From contig CAVWXT010000002.1 of assembly GCA_963759115.1 (NCBI GenBank), positions 496,001 through 560,000 on the forward strand: a DNA stretch of 64,000 nucleotides, written 5' to 3'. This stretch comes from CAVWXT01 sp963759115. Lineage in GTDB: Bacteria > Planctomycetota > Planctomycetia > Pirellulales > Thermoguttaceae. This document shows positions 43,902-54,027 of this stretch, one piece after another; positions within the stretch are counted from its first letter, which is position 1, and the number at the start of each line of letters is the position of its first letter. Made by a program: the position numbers and the translations under genes. The notes beneath the pieces are model-generated. The model was not told the DNA's origin. It searched no databases and was given only the letters and a program-made list of their open reading frames with translations.

Positions 43902-44601
43902 ATGGCTAGACAAACCTTTCTCGCCGATCATTTCGAGACCCCGGAGCAGCAGTATGCCGCGGGCAAGCTGGGGATGTGGATCTTTCTGCTGACCGAAATC
44001 CTGCTGTTCGGCGGGCTGTTCTGCGCGTACGCCGTCTATCGGGCGAATCATCCCGAGATCTTCGTCTACGCCCATCAGTTCCTCGACAAGAACCTGGGCG
44101 CCATCAACACGGCCGTGCTGATCCTCAGCAGCTTGACGATGGCCTGGGGCGTGCGCTGCGCCCAGCGCGACCAGCAACGCGGTCTGGTGTTGTGCCTGGT
44201 GATCACGCTGATCTGCGCGTGCGGGTTCCTGGGGATCAAGTACGTCGAGTACAAGGCGAAGTGGGAGCACGGGCTGCTCTGGGCCAGCCGCTACAAGCCT
44301 GCGGAGGCGGCCGCCGATGCCCAGAAGGCCCACCCGCCCGATCCCGGCCACCCCGCGGCCGACCTGGCCAACGAGCCGCGAAACGTCGGCGTGTTCTTCA
44401 GCATCTACTTCCTCTTGACCGGACTGCACGCGCATCCACGTGCTGGCCGGCATGGGGGCCATTACCTGGGTTCTGTCACGGGCGCTGCGGGGCCATTTCA
44501 GCAGCCGCTATTTCGGCCCGGTCGACTTCGTCGGCCTCTACTGGCACCTGGTCGACATGATCTGGATTTACCTGTTTCCACTGCTCTACTTGATTCACTG
44601 A
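43902..44601 (+). CDS. coxC: Cytochrome c oxidase subunit III (one frameshift)
   Basis: About 232 residues with seven predicted helices. It starts ARQTFLADHFETPEQQY, then KLGMWIFLLTEILLFGGLF. Later come NTAVLILSSLTMAWGVR and the conserved histidine/glutamate regions ending GLYWHLVDMIWIYLFPLLY. At 44431 one extra C interrupts L-T-G-L-H-G-I-H-V-L-A-G; removing it joins the frames. An extra loop (about residues 135-165, Ala/Pro-rich) separates helices III and IV. Earlier ATG codons at 43893 and 43896 are possible starts. Confidence 0.9.
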
Positions 44602-44614
44602 TCCGAGAGTCGCC

Positions 44615-44971
44615 ATGAGCCACGACATCCCCGAACATTCAGGCGGCGTCGTTACCGAGGCGCCGAGCCACGTCGTGCCGCTGCGGGTGTTGCTGGGCGT
44701 GTTCGCCGTGCTGTTGAGCCTGACCTTTCTCACGGTCGCGGCCACGTGGTTCGATTTTGGCGGTTGGGCCTTGGCGATTGCCTTGGGGATCGCCACAGTC
44801 AAGGCCGCGCTGGTGGCGCTCTACTTCATGCACCTCCGCTACGACAATCCGTTCTACGCCGTGGTTTTCGTAACCGCCCTGATGTTTCTGGCCTTGTTCC
44901 TGTCGCTGACTTTGCTGGACACCCTCCAGTACCGGCCGGACGTGGAGAACTGGCGGCCGTTGAGCCCTTAG
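44615..44971 (+). CDS. Cytochrome c oxidase subunit IV-like protein
   Basis: 118 residues with three hydrophobic helices (LLGVFAVLLSLTFLTVAATW, WALAIALGIATVKAALVALY, VVFVTALMFLALFLSLTLL) and the pattern KAALVALYFMHLRYDN typical of the prokaryotic COX4 family. It closes the coxBACD order, 13 bases after coxC. Unlike its upstream neighbours it reads cleanly in one frame. Confidence 0.9.
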   Translation: MSHDIPEHSGGVVTEAPSHVVPLRVLLGVFAVLLSLTFLTVAATWFDFGGWALAIALGIATVKAALVALYFMHLRYDNPFYAVVFVTALMFLALFLSLTLLDTLQYRPDVENWRPLSP

Positions 44972-45064
44972 CTCTGCGGCACGCTTGACTGGCTGGCGCA
45001 ATTAAGCAAAAGTAATACGGTCGTCTTCTGGGTCCCGCAACGAAGGAAAGGAAACTTGCTGCCG

Positions 45065-46512
45065 ATGAGCCATCCCGAGTCGAACCTGCGGGCAGACACG
45101 CTGAAGTTGCCTTCCGTGATCATGCAAGCGGTCACCCACATTGCTCCCGGAACGGGGGTGATTCTGACTCTTCAATTGATTACCAAACACGCCGGGCAGA
45201 CCGTTCCGCTGGCGTTCGCCATCGGCTTCGTCATCATGCTCGGCCTCGGCATGTCACTAGCCGAGTTGGCCAAGCACATTCCCTCTGCGGGTGGATACTA
45301 CACGTACGTCAGCCGCACCGTCCATCCCCGGCGGGTTTCCTCACGGCTTGGCTCTATTTCCTCTACGATCCGGTGGGAACCGCCATCAACCTGACGTTCG
45401 TCGGCTTCTTGACGGAGAACGCTCTGTGGGCCGCGTACGGCATCTATCTCCCCTGGTGGGCGTTCATGATTGTCACGGCCCTTCTGATTTCCTATTTGGC
45501 CTACCGAGGAATTGAAATCTCCGTTGAGTTCACGATGGTGTTGGGCATCGCCGAGGTTCTGCTATTGTTGGCCCTGGCGGCCAGCGGACTGATAAGGCCC
45601 GGAACTGGCGGCGTGAATCTCCACTCCTTCGACCTCCACAATATTCCCTCCAGCAGCGGTTTGGCTCTGGCCGTGGTCTATGCGATATTCTGTTTCTCCG
45701 GCTTCGAAGCGGTCGCCCCCTTGGCCGAGGAAAGCAAGAATCCGAAACGCAACTTGCCCAGGGCCATCGTAGGATCGGTGCTGATCATGGGCGTTGTCTA
45801 CGTGTTCTGCGGCTGGGGACTGCTCGTGGGCTGGGGCACGGATGCGCTGCCGAGCTTCGTCGCCATTCCCGACGACGCCGAGAACCCGCTGTTTCAGTTA
45901 GCCAGGCAACTGTGGGGCGGGGGTTGGATCGTGATTCTGTTGGCCCTGGTGAATTCGGCCATCGGCGTTTCCATGGCCTCGACCAATGCGGCCACGCGCG
46001 TCTTCTTCGCCATGGGGCGAAGCGGGGTGCTGCCGAAGGCCCTCGGCCGAGTTCATCCCGTCCACCAAACACCCGCGGTCGCCATCGCCTTGCAGACGAT
46101 TCTGACTTTCGCGATTGGACTGGGCCTGGGGTTTTGGATGGGCCCAGCCAACGAGTTCAGTCTCTTGGCCGTCGCGCTGTCGTTGGGAATGGTCTGCGTC
46201 TATTGTGCCGGCAATTTGGGTGTCTTCCTCTTCTTCTTCCGCGAACTCCGCAGCGAGTTCAGTGTCTTTCGGCACCTCGTGCTGCCGTTGGTTTCATCGG
46301 TGGGCCTGCTCTATGTGGGCTACAAGACGATCGATCCCGCACCCGATCCGTTCGACCCGCCCGCCAGCTACGCTCCATACCTCGTGATTGTGTGGCTCGC
46401 GATTGGCGTCGGGCTGTTGGTAATCATGAAATTGGCGGGCCGCGAGCAATGGTTGCTCAAGGCAGGCCAGGCCGCCTATGAGCATCCGGCCGCGTCGCAG
46501 GCGGCGGAATAA
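45065..46512 (+). CDS. APC-superfamily amino acid permease 1 (one frameshift)
   Basis: About 482 residues and 12 hydrophobic helices. The N-terminus has the APC consensus (THIAPGTGVILTLQLI ... MSLAELAKHIPSAGGYYTYV), and the sixth-helix region VVYAIFCFSGFEAVAPLAEE is clear. The break near 45330 is best explained by an extra C in CCCC and an extra T in TTT, giving H-P-G-G-F-L-T-A-W. The C-terminal tail LAGREQWLLKAGQAAYEH is encoded by a 53-base stretch repeated after permease 2. Substrate is unknown. No functional link to the oxidase upstream. Confidence 0.87.
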
Positions 46513-46620
46513 AATACTCACCCGCGCCCTGCGCGGCGAGGTTGTTAGACTCTCCAGTTGATCGTTCGACAACTGGCTCCCAAGCTGGAGCTTGGCAGCG
46601 AGGTTGAAGGACTACCAATC

Positions 46621-47985
46621 ATGCCTTCCGACTCCCAGCCACATCGACCACATCGCGGCTTCGGTCTCTGGCAGTCCACCGCGATGAACATGTCGTACAT
46701 GGTGGGCATAGGTCCATTCCTGACCATTCCGCTAATCATCGCGTCCATGGGCGGGCCGCAAGCCATGCTGGGATGGCTCCTCGGCGCCGTGCTGGCCATT
46801 TGCGACGGCATGGTCTGGGCCGAGCTCGCCTCGGCCATCCCGTCGTCGGGCGGAACGCTCGAATACCTCAAGGTCGCCTTTGCCGGCACGCGGCTGGGAC
46901 GCTTGCTGCCGTTCTTGTTCATTTGGCAGTTCATTCTCTCCGGGCCGCTGGAAATTTCCACGGGCAACATCGGCATCGCCCAGTATGTAAGTTATGTCGT
47001 AAAGCAAGTGCCGCCGCACGTCGAACTGGCGCCGATTTACGTGAAATGTCTGGCCGTGGGCGTGGCCGCGCTGATGGTGTTCTTGCTCTACCGCAAGATC
47101 GAATCGGTGGGAAAGCTCATGGTGGTGTTATGGGCGGGAATGATCGTGACCATTGCGGCCGTATTGATTCCCGGCGTATGCCATTTCGACGCCGGCATCG
47201 CTTTCGACTTCCCGCCCGAGGCCTTCAGCCTCTCCAGCGGATTTGCCCTCGGGCTCGGCACGGCGATGAGCATAGCGATGTATGATTTCCTCGGTTACTA
47301 CGGCGTCTGCTATATCGGCGAGGAAGTTGTCAACCCCTCGCGCATCATGCCCCGCTCGATTCTGATTTCCGTGATCGCCGTAGCCGCCATCTACTTGACG
47401 ATGAATCTGTGTATCATCGGCGTGGTGCCGTGGCGCGAGGCTATGGAGTCGAAGTTCATCGCGTCCGATTTCATGGAAAAGCTGTACGGCCCGACCGCGG
47501 GCACGATCATTACCGTGTTGATCTGCTGGACGGCGTTTGCCGCCATCTTTGCAGGCATGCTGGGATACTCGCGGATTCCGTACGTGGCCGCCCGAGACGG
47601 GTTCTTCTTCGCCGCCTTTGGCCGGTTGCACCCCCGCGGCGACTTCCCGCACATTTCGTTGTTGGTGCTGGGCGCGGTCTCCATCGGTGCGAGTTTCTTG
47701 TCGCTGGGTGAGGTGATCGACGCGCTGTTGACCACGCGCATCCTGGTCCAGTTCGTAGCCCAGATCGTGGCTTTGGCGTTGATTCGCAAACAGGGACGTA
47801 CGGCTCACACTTTCCGGATGGCGCTGTATCCGCTGCCCAGCATCATTGCCGAAGTGGGCTGGCTGTTCGTTTTTGCGACCAGGCCCCTGCTGTACATCGC
47901 CGTGGGCTTGGGCACGCCGATTGCCGGCGTGGGCGCCTATTTTGTGTGGTCGTGGTGGCAGACGCGGTGGCCGAAAACGACGTAA
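46621..47985 (+). CDS. APC-superfamily permease 2
   Basis: 454 residues in one intact frame with about 12 helices. Starts with GLWQSTAMNMSYMVGIGPFL and includes VWAELASAIPSSGGTLEYL, DFLGYYGVCYIGEEVVNPSR and GMLGYSRIPYVAARDGFFF, in line with amino acid/polyamine transporters. It is only distantly similar to permease 1 although adjacent. After its TAA the frame stays open and encodes the same tail as permease 1. Confidence 0.88.
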   Translation: MPSDSQPHRPHRGFGLWQSTAMNMSYMVGIGPFLTIPLIIASMGGPQAMLGWLLGAVLAICDGMVWAELASAIPSSGGTLEYLKVAFAGTRLGRLLPFLFIWQFILSGPLEISTGNIGIAQYVSYVVKQVPPHVELAPIYVKCLAVGVAALMVFLLYRKIESVGKLMVVLWAGMIVTIAAVLIPGVCHFDAGIAFDFPPEAFSLSSGFALGLGTAMSIAMYDFLGYYGVCYIGEEVVNPSRIMPRSILISVIAVAAIYLTMNLCIIGVVPWREAMESKFIASDFMEKLYGPTAGTIITVLICWTAFAAIFAGMLGYSRIPYVAARDGFFFAAFGRLHPRGDFPHISLLVLGAVSIGASFLSLGEVIDALLTTRILVQFVAQIVALALIRKQGRTAHTFRMALYPLPSIIAEVGWLFVFATRPLLYIAVGLGTPIAGVGAYFVWSWWQTRWPKTT

Positions 47986-47994
47986 GGCCGTCAG

Positions 47995-48047
47995 TTGGCG
48001 GGCCGCGAGCCATGGTTGCTCAAGGCGGGCCAGGCCGCCTATGAGCA
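47995..48047 (+). repeat. 53-base duplicate of the permease 1 3' end
   Basis: 51 of 53 bases equal 46432-46484, the segment encoding the C-terminal tail of permease 1. It begins nine bases after the TAA of permease 2 and is in the same frame. Elsewhere the two permease genes are clearly diverged. Confidence 0.85.
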
Positions 48048-48168
48048 CGCCGAGACGCCAGCGCCGGCAACGAGAACCGATCGCGGCGCCATCCCGGCCG
48101 TGGCCGGGCGCAACCGATCGAGGAATGACGCCGGGTACACCGGGGGGCGGAGGTGTTCCGTCAGGCCG

Positions 48169-48486
48169 TCAACCGGCCGGCGCAGGCACCATCAGCTTGC
48201 CCACTTCCTGGCGGAGGCGTTCCTCGATCGCGCCCTTGAAGAACGCCGCGGCCAGCGGCAATTGGGTCACCAGTTTCACGGCGGCGTCGTCCACCGCCAC
48301 GGTGCCGCTGATGGCCATGCCCAGCACGTGAAAGCCGAACGAGAAGGTGTGGTCCTGCCACTCCTCGCGAAAGTTGCTCACTTGGCCCTGATACTCGGCT
48401 CGCGCGGCGGCGAACTTCTCCTTCAACCGCCGCGTGGCCTCTTCCTGGCCGAGGGAATGCGGGATGTCGAGCACGAGTTTGGGCAT
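48169..48486 (-). CDS. Polyhydroxyalkanoic acid system family protein
   Basis: 105 residues. Starts PKLVLDIPHSLGQEEATRRLK and continues with the strand pattern FSFGFHVLGMAISGTVAV and a C-terminal helix (AFFKGAIEERLRQEVGKLM). This matches the small PHA-granule-region family (putative polyhydroxyalkanoic acid system protein). The family has an SRPBCC-like fold and no confirmed function. No PHA synthase is in the window. Confidence 0.75.
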   Translation of the reverse strand: MPKLVLDIPHSLGQEEATRRLKEKFAAARAEYQGQVSNFREEWQDHTFSFGFHVLGMAISGTVAVDDAAVKLVTQLPLAAAFFKGAIEERLRQEVGKLMVPAPAG

Positions 48487-48680
48487 GGCGAATAGGGCTA
48501 GCGATTAGAGGCAATGCCCTGAAAATTGCTGTAACTAACGGATTTGGGCTTTGGTCTTGGGGCTTCGGCCTTTGGCCTTTGATATGGGAACGGAACTCTG
48601 TCGCAGGTGATGCACGGGTAGCTAAGACCCAAGACCCAAGTCCTAATACCGCACCTGACACCAATCCCTAATCCCTCTCG

Positions 48681-50498
48681 TTACTTATACCGCGAAACGT
48701 CCGGCTTGTCACCCTCCGGCGTCTCGTCGCTGTCGATGTCGAACCACTCCTTCTTGAACTCGATCCGGTCGCCTTGCCGGGCGGCCATGTTGGCCGTCAG
48801 GGCGATCACGGCGTCGCCCAGGGCCACCTTGGGATGGCAATGCGGCAGGTTCTCCGGGGCCCGGTTGCGGATGCACCACGCCCAGTGCTCCAACTCCTCG
48901 GTGTAGCCGCGTTCGGCGGGCAGGGTGCCCAGCGTGCCGATGGCCGCCGACTCGGGGTCGCCCTTTTCGTCGATCTGCAAGGCGACGGTGTCTTTCTTGT
49001 CGGTCGTTTTGGCCGCCACGACCTTCGTCTTGCCCTTGGTGTCGTGGGTCTTGAAGAGCATGGCTTCCTTCTCGGTCTCCAGCAGCAGCGTGCCCTCGGT
49101 GCCGAACACCGTTTCGCCGTAGCCGCCGAAGCCGTTGCCGTTGATCGAGGCGTATTGCACGCCGATCTTCTTGCGGCTGCCCACCGGATCCGGGGATCGG
49201 GATCGTAGCCGGGCGCGGGGAACTCGAAGATGCAGTAGACGTGGTCTTCGACGTCGCGGTCGGCGGGGAACAGCGGCCGGTTGGCGGCCGCGGCCACGCT
49301 CAGCGGATGCTGCTTCTCGGCCTGTCGCGGGCCGTGCAGGCGGGGATGAAGATGCTCGCCGCGTCGAGTTGGTGGCTGCCCAATTCGGCCATCAGGCCGG
49401 CGCCGGTGCGGTCCCACAGCCGCCAGCGGATCAATTCCTCGATGGCCGGCCGCGCGTAGACCACCTTGCCGGAGGCGTCCTTGATCTCCAGGTCCTCGTA
49501 GCCGAACTTCTTGGCGTCGACCATGTCGTCGATCTGGGCTTGGACCTGGGCCACCTTCTTGTCCCACTCGTCGGTCGACTTGCCGTTGTCCTTCTCGGCT
49601 GCTCGAGCGTGACAGACCACTCAGTCAGTACTTCTCCGGGATGTCGGCTTCCTTATTGTTGCGCGAGCCACGCGGCGATCGCCTTGCCGGCAGCTTCTCG
49701 TCCAGATCGTCGGCCTGGAGATCGTCGGGCTTGGCCGCCTTGGGCATCGGCTGCTGCCAGCTATCGTTGCCCGGCAGGTTGCCGCGGTGCCACTGGGCGC
49801 GGATGTGGTGCAGTTCGCCCAGCAGCCCCTTGCGGATCATCTCGACCGCGTCGTCGTAGAGGATGTTGTAGTGCCGCTGGTGGCCGGTGGCCAGCAGCAG
49901 GTTGGTCTGCTTGGCCACGCGGGCCATCTCCTTGCACTCGTGGACGCTGTGGCCCATCAGCTTCTCGGTCATCACGTGCAGGCCGGCCTTCATGGCGGCG
50001 ACGGCCGCCGGGGCGTGCAGGTGCAAGCGGCAGGGCGATGATCACCGCCTCGATGCCGTCCTCCTTGGCGTTGGCGATCAATTCCTCGTACGGCCCGTAG
50101 ACCTTGACGTTCTTGCGGGCCTCCTCGTCGGTCTTCCAGCCGTAGACGGTCATCAGGCCGGGCCGGGCCTTGCGGGCCGTGTCGCTGTAGTAGTCGCCGT
50201 TGAAGGCCCGCCAGACGTTGTAGGGGCGGATGTCGGCGATGGCCTTGACCGCGATGTACTTCGGGATTGATCGCGCCGAGCAGCACGCTCCCCTCGTCGC
50301 CGGTGCCGATCACGCCCACGCGCACCGGCTCGGAGACCGACGTCGCCGTAGCCGAAGTACAGCGGCCCCAAGCCGCTTGCCGGAGGCGACTTCGGTCTTG
50401 ATCGCTTTCTTCAGCAAGTCGCGGCGGATCAGCTTGCTGCCGATGGCGGCGTAGAAGTTCTCCTTGCCGATCGCTTTTTCTTCGGGGCTAAGATACAT
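48681..50498 (-). CDS. Gfo/Idh/MocA-family oxidoreductase 1 (frameshifts)
   Basis: NAD(P)-dependent sugar-type oxidoreductase, about 600 residues. It has an N-terminal leader region (KLIRRDLLKKAIKTEVASGK), then the Rossmann motif VRVGVIGTGDEGSVLLGAIN. The conserved lysine is in GLHVMTEKLMGHSV, and the C-terminal domain includes AELGSHQLDAASIF and QYASINGNGFGGYGE. The ending is RIEFKKEWFDIDSDETPEG. Breaks near 49185, 49330, 49620, 50035, 50268, 50340 and 50385 are single-base. It is the downstream copy of a tandem pair with gene 2; the two share long near-identical stretches. Confidence 0.82.
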
Positions 50499-50512
50499 CG
50501 AATCGTTCGTCC

Positions 50513-50566
50513 GGTGCGAAACGCACCGCTATGATCGTGGTTGGTGCGTTTCGCGCACCCTGCAGG
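50513..50566. repeat. Short inverted repeat between the two oxidoreductase genes
   Basis: GGTGCGAAACGCACC at 50513 and GGTGCGTTTCGCGCACC at 50543; related to the arms at 24017-24093. Confidence 0.6.
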
Positions 50567-50575
50567 ACATTGTGT

Positions 50576-52313
50576 TCAACTCGCACGAACGCTGGGAGGA
50601 TCGCCCTCCGGCGTCTCGTCGCTGTCGGATGTCGAACCACTCCTTCTTGAACTCGATCCGCTGGCCCTTGCGGGCGGCCATGTTGGTGGTCAGGGCGATC
50701 ACGGCGTCGCCCAGGGCCACCTTCGGGCCGCAGCGCGGCTGGTTCTCCGGTCGCGGGTGGCGGATGCACCACGCCCAGTGCTCCAACTCCTCGGTGTAGC
50801 CGCGGCTGACCTTGGCGCCGCCGCCGCTCTTGGCGGCCGGCCGTCGGCCGCGCCGCTGGCCTGCGTGTCCAGCGTCGGCCCGCCGGCCGCGCCGCCGGAC
50901 ACCTTGACGCTGCTCGGCGCCGCCGGCCCCTTGATGATCGACAGCTCCTGCTCCTGTTCCAGGATCAGCGTCCCCTTGGTGCCGAAGACGATCTCGCCGT
51001 AGCCGCCGAAACCGTTGCCGTTGATCGAGGCGTACTGCACGCCGATCTTCTTGCGGCTGGCGAAGGGGTCCTTCGGCGTCGTAGCCGGGGGCGGGGAACT
51101 CGATCACGCAGTAGACGTGGTCCTCCACGTCGCGGTCGGCCGGGAACAGCGGCCGGTCGGCCGCCGCCGCCACGCTCAGCGGATGCGGCTTCTCGGCCTT
51201 CGGGTCGTGCGCCTTGTGCATGGCGTGAATGAAGATGCTCGCCGCGTCGAGCTGATGGCTGCCCAACTCGGCCATCAGGCCGGCGCCGGTGCGGTCCCAC
51301 AGCCGCCAGCGGATCAACTCCTCGATGGCCGGCCGGTCGTAGACCACCTTGCCCGCGGCGTCCTTGATCTGCATCGTTCTCGTAGCCGAACTTCTCGGCG
51401 TCGACGATCTCGTCGGCCATTTGGGCCTCGACCTGCTCCAGGCGGATGCCGCCACAGGTCGATCGCCGCGCCGCGGGCCGCGGCCAGTTGCTTCTGACAC
51501 TCCTTCAGCTTCTTCGCCAGCTCCTTGGCCATGCGGATCGTCGGGCTTGACCTTCGGCGGCATCGGCTGCTGCCAACTGTCCTTGCCGGGCAGGTTGCCG
51601 CGGTTCCACTGGGCGCGGATGTAGTGCAGGTCGCCCAGCACGCCGCGCTGGATCGAGTCGACCGCGTTGGCGTAGAGGATGTTGTAGTGCCGCTGGTGGC
51701 CGGTGGCCAGGATCAGGCCGGTCTGGCTCGGCCACGCGGGCCATGTCCTTGCACTCGTGGACGCTGTGGGCCATGAGCTTTTCGGTGATCACGTGCAGGC
51801 CGGCCTTCATGGCGGCGATGGCCGCCGGGGCGTGCAGGTGCAGCGGCAGGGCGATGATCACCGCCTCCAGGCCGTCGTCCTTGGCATTCTTGATCAATTC
51901 CTCGTAGCCGCCGCTCTGCTTGTCGTAGACCTTGACGTGCCGGCGGGCTTCGTCCTCGGTCTTCCAGCCGTACTTGGCCATCAGGCCCGGCCGGGCGGCC
52001 AGCGCCGTCTCGCTGGAATGGTCGCCGTGGAAGGCCCGCCAGACGTTGTAGGGGCGGATGTCGGCGATCGACTTGACCTCGATGAACTCGGGATTGATCG
52101 CGCCGATCAGCACGCTGCCTTCGTCGCCGGTGCCGATCACGCCGACCCGCAACGGCGAGCCGACGGCCTTGTCGTAGCCGAAGTAGAACGCGCCCAGCCC
52201 GCCGCCGACCACCACGCCGGCGGCCACGGTGCCCTTGATGAAGTCGCGGCGGGTGACGCCGGCGGCCGACGGCGACGTCGGCGTTTCGCGGATATCGGAT
52301 TCATACGATTCAC
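50576..52313 (-). CDS. Gfo/Idh/MocA-family oxidoreductase 2 with Tat leader (frameshifts)
   Basis: Tat signal GVTRRDFIKGTVAAGVVVGG is followed by LRVGVIGTGDEGSVLIGAIN, the catalytic lysine region GLHVITEKLMAHSV, AELGSHQLDAASIF, and the end SDSDETPEGDPPSVRAS. The stop at 50576 is in the frame reached by correcting a break near 50625. Other breaks are near 50835, 51075, 51375, 51455, 51535 and 51730. The start is uncertain: GTG at 52313 has AAGGA upstream but needs a frame correction within the first codons. The protein is predicted to be exported to the periplasm. Confidence 0.82.
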
Positions 52314-52364
52314 TGCTATTCGTGTCCTTCTTGACGTTGCGCGAACAGGAAGGCGGTTGAACGA

Positions 52365-53357
52365 TCAAGTGGTACGAGGAAGAAGTCCAAGCCCGCCCCA
52401 GCGTCCCGCCGGCACGCTGGCGACCACCAACAGGGCGAGCATCTCGACGAAATCCTTGTTCACCAACAGGGCGTGGCCGACCACGGGCGGATCGGGCGGA
52501 TAGATGCCCGGAAACGCCGGCTGCGTCATCACCACGAAGCACATGAAGGCCGCCCCGCCCAAGGCCGCCAGCCGCGTGCAGAAGCCCAGCATCAGGCACA
52601 GCCCGATGGCCGTCAGCCCGTAGGTCACGGCGAAGTTGATCTGCTCCATGCGGCTCCAGCGGAAGGGATTCCAACTGGCCGGCACCTGGCCCCGCTCCTT
52701 CTGCTGCTCGTCCAGCAGGCTGTACAGCGAGTTCTCGAAGGCCTTCTCCTGGGCTTCGATGTCCTTGATCCAGCTTGTCCGGCCTCGCGCGCGCAGTTCC
52801 ATCATCCGGTCCCAGCGCCGCTGCTTCTGGAACGGGGCCGTCTGATTGCGCTCCTCGTCGTTCTCGAACCGATCCAGGGCGCCGAAGATAGGCGGCGATG
52901 TCGTCGACGTTCTCCTTGAGGTACTCTTCGAGTTGCTTGCTGAAACTCGTTCGTAGGTCCGCTCGGCCTTCTCGTTCCAGCCGCTCGTCGGCCGCCGCGT
53001 CGCGTCGGCCGACTCGGCCGGGCTGGTAGTAGTCGACGAACTCCTGCCGGATGGCGTTCCAGCGGGCGGCAATGCCGCTGGCGTCGATCGACTTCTTGCC
53101 CTTCGCGTCGGTCTCGACCCGCAGCCGCTGGCGGCCGTCGATGTCGGGCACCATCGCGTAGAAGAAGCCGGCCATCGGCCCTTTGGCCTGCGTCAGAAAC
53201 GGCTCGGCCGTGAACGGATCGTGTGTTGGGTCGAGAACTTCTCGATCGGTTTGATCTTCCACACGCCCTCGTAGAGGAAGTGGCATCCCAATGCCAGCCG
53301 CAGCGCCACCAGCACCACCACGGTCAGCACGCCAATTTGGAACCGGTGATTGCTCAG
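52365..53357 (-). CDS. DoxX-family membrane protein (frameshifts, possible CTG start)
   Basis: About 330 residues. The first hydrophobic helix (IGVLTVVVLVALRLALGCHF) is followed by YEGVWKIKPIEKF, the usual DoxX start. A large soluble insert (about residues 40-220, with MVPDIDGRQRLRVETD and a coiled-coil-like segment) separates it from three later helices (TYGLTAIGLCLMLGF, ALGGAAFMCFVVMTQ, DFVEMLALLVVASV). AGGAGG lies six bases before a CTG at 53357, an unusual start; no ATG/GTG at that place. Breaks are near 53215, 52985, 52890 and 52780. It leads the operon with the two Gfo/Idh/MocA genes. Confidence 0.72.
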
Positions 53358-54027
53358 GGGAAACCTCCTTCGCCCGCTGCGGTGCTCAACGGATTGAACG
53401 CGCTTGGGCCATCGTCGGACGCGGTCGCTTTGGGCGGGATCAATTACGAGAGCCGTCGACCGCACATTCGGTGGGGTGCCGCCGCTTGCTCACTACGACG
53501 TATTATAGTCGGTCGCTTTTCAGCCCACCAGGGTGGCGTTGCCGGTTTCCTCAGGCTCCAACAGGCACTGTTGTCAAAAAATGGCCGGGGCCAACAGCCG
53601 CCGGCAGGCGGCATTGGCTGCATGTCGGCCTGTGACACAAACACGGGCAGACAAGCTGCCCGTGGCACCCGACACGTTCGGTGCGTCAGGCTGCCGGCCA
53701 TCGGCTCGTGCGACGTGGTTGCGCACATGTTTTTCAGATTGTCACGATACTACGTAGTTTCTGTTGCGGAAAAGTAGGGTGGGACGAGCAAACCGGAATC
53801 TTGGTGGGACTTCGGTCGCGGATCCGGCCGGTTTGCGAAGTCCCACCAACCCTCCGCGACCTCGTCCCACCCTACCCCACCATACCGCAACAGAAACTAC
53901 GGAGGACTGGCACTTGCGCCGCGAATTCATCAGAATATCCGATTCTTGACGACCTGCCCGCGATCCGTACACCCACAGCCGAGAGCTTCCTCCGGCGGCC
54001 ATATCAGCCCCCCTTGTTATACTTCCC
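53358..54027. other. 670-base intergenic region
   Basis: No gene supported. It holds a 9-base-stem hairpin (CACGGGCAG/CTGCCCGTG near 53640) and the nested palindrome at 53753-53901. Promoters for the divergent DoxX and dehydrogenase genes must lie here, but no clear -35/-10 pair was identified. Confidence 0.5.
53753..53901. repeat. Nested palindromic element, 149 bp
   Basis: Three inverted pairs are nested: CGTAGTTTCTGTTGCGG (53753-53769 with 53885-53901, perfect), GTAGGGTGGGACGAG (53774-53788 with 53861-53875, perfect) and TTGGTGGGACTTC with its complement inside. No coding potential. Similar in design to the other MITE-like elements here. Confidence 0.75.
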
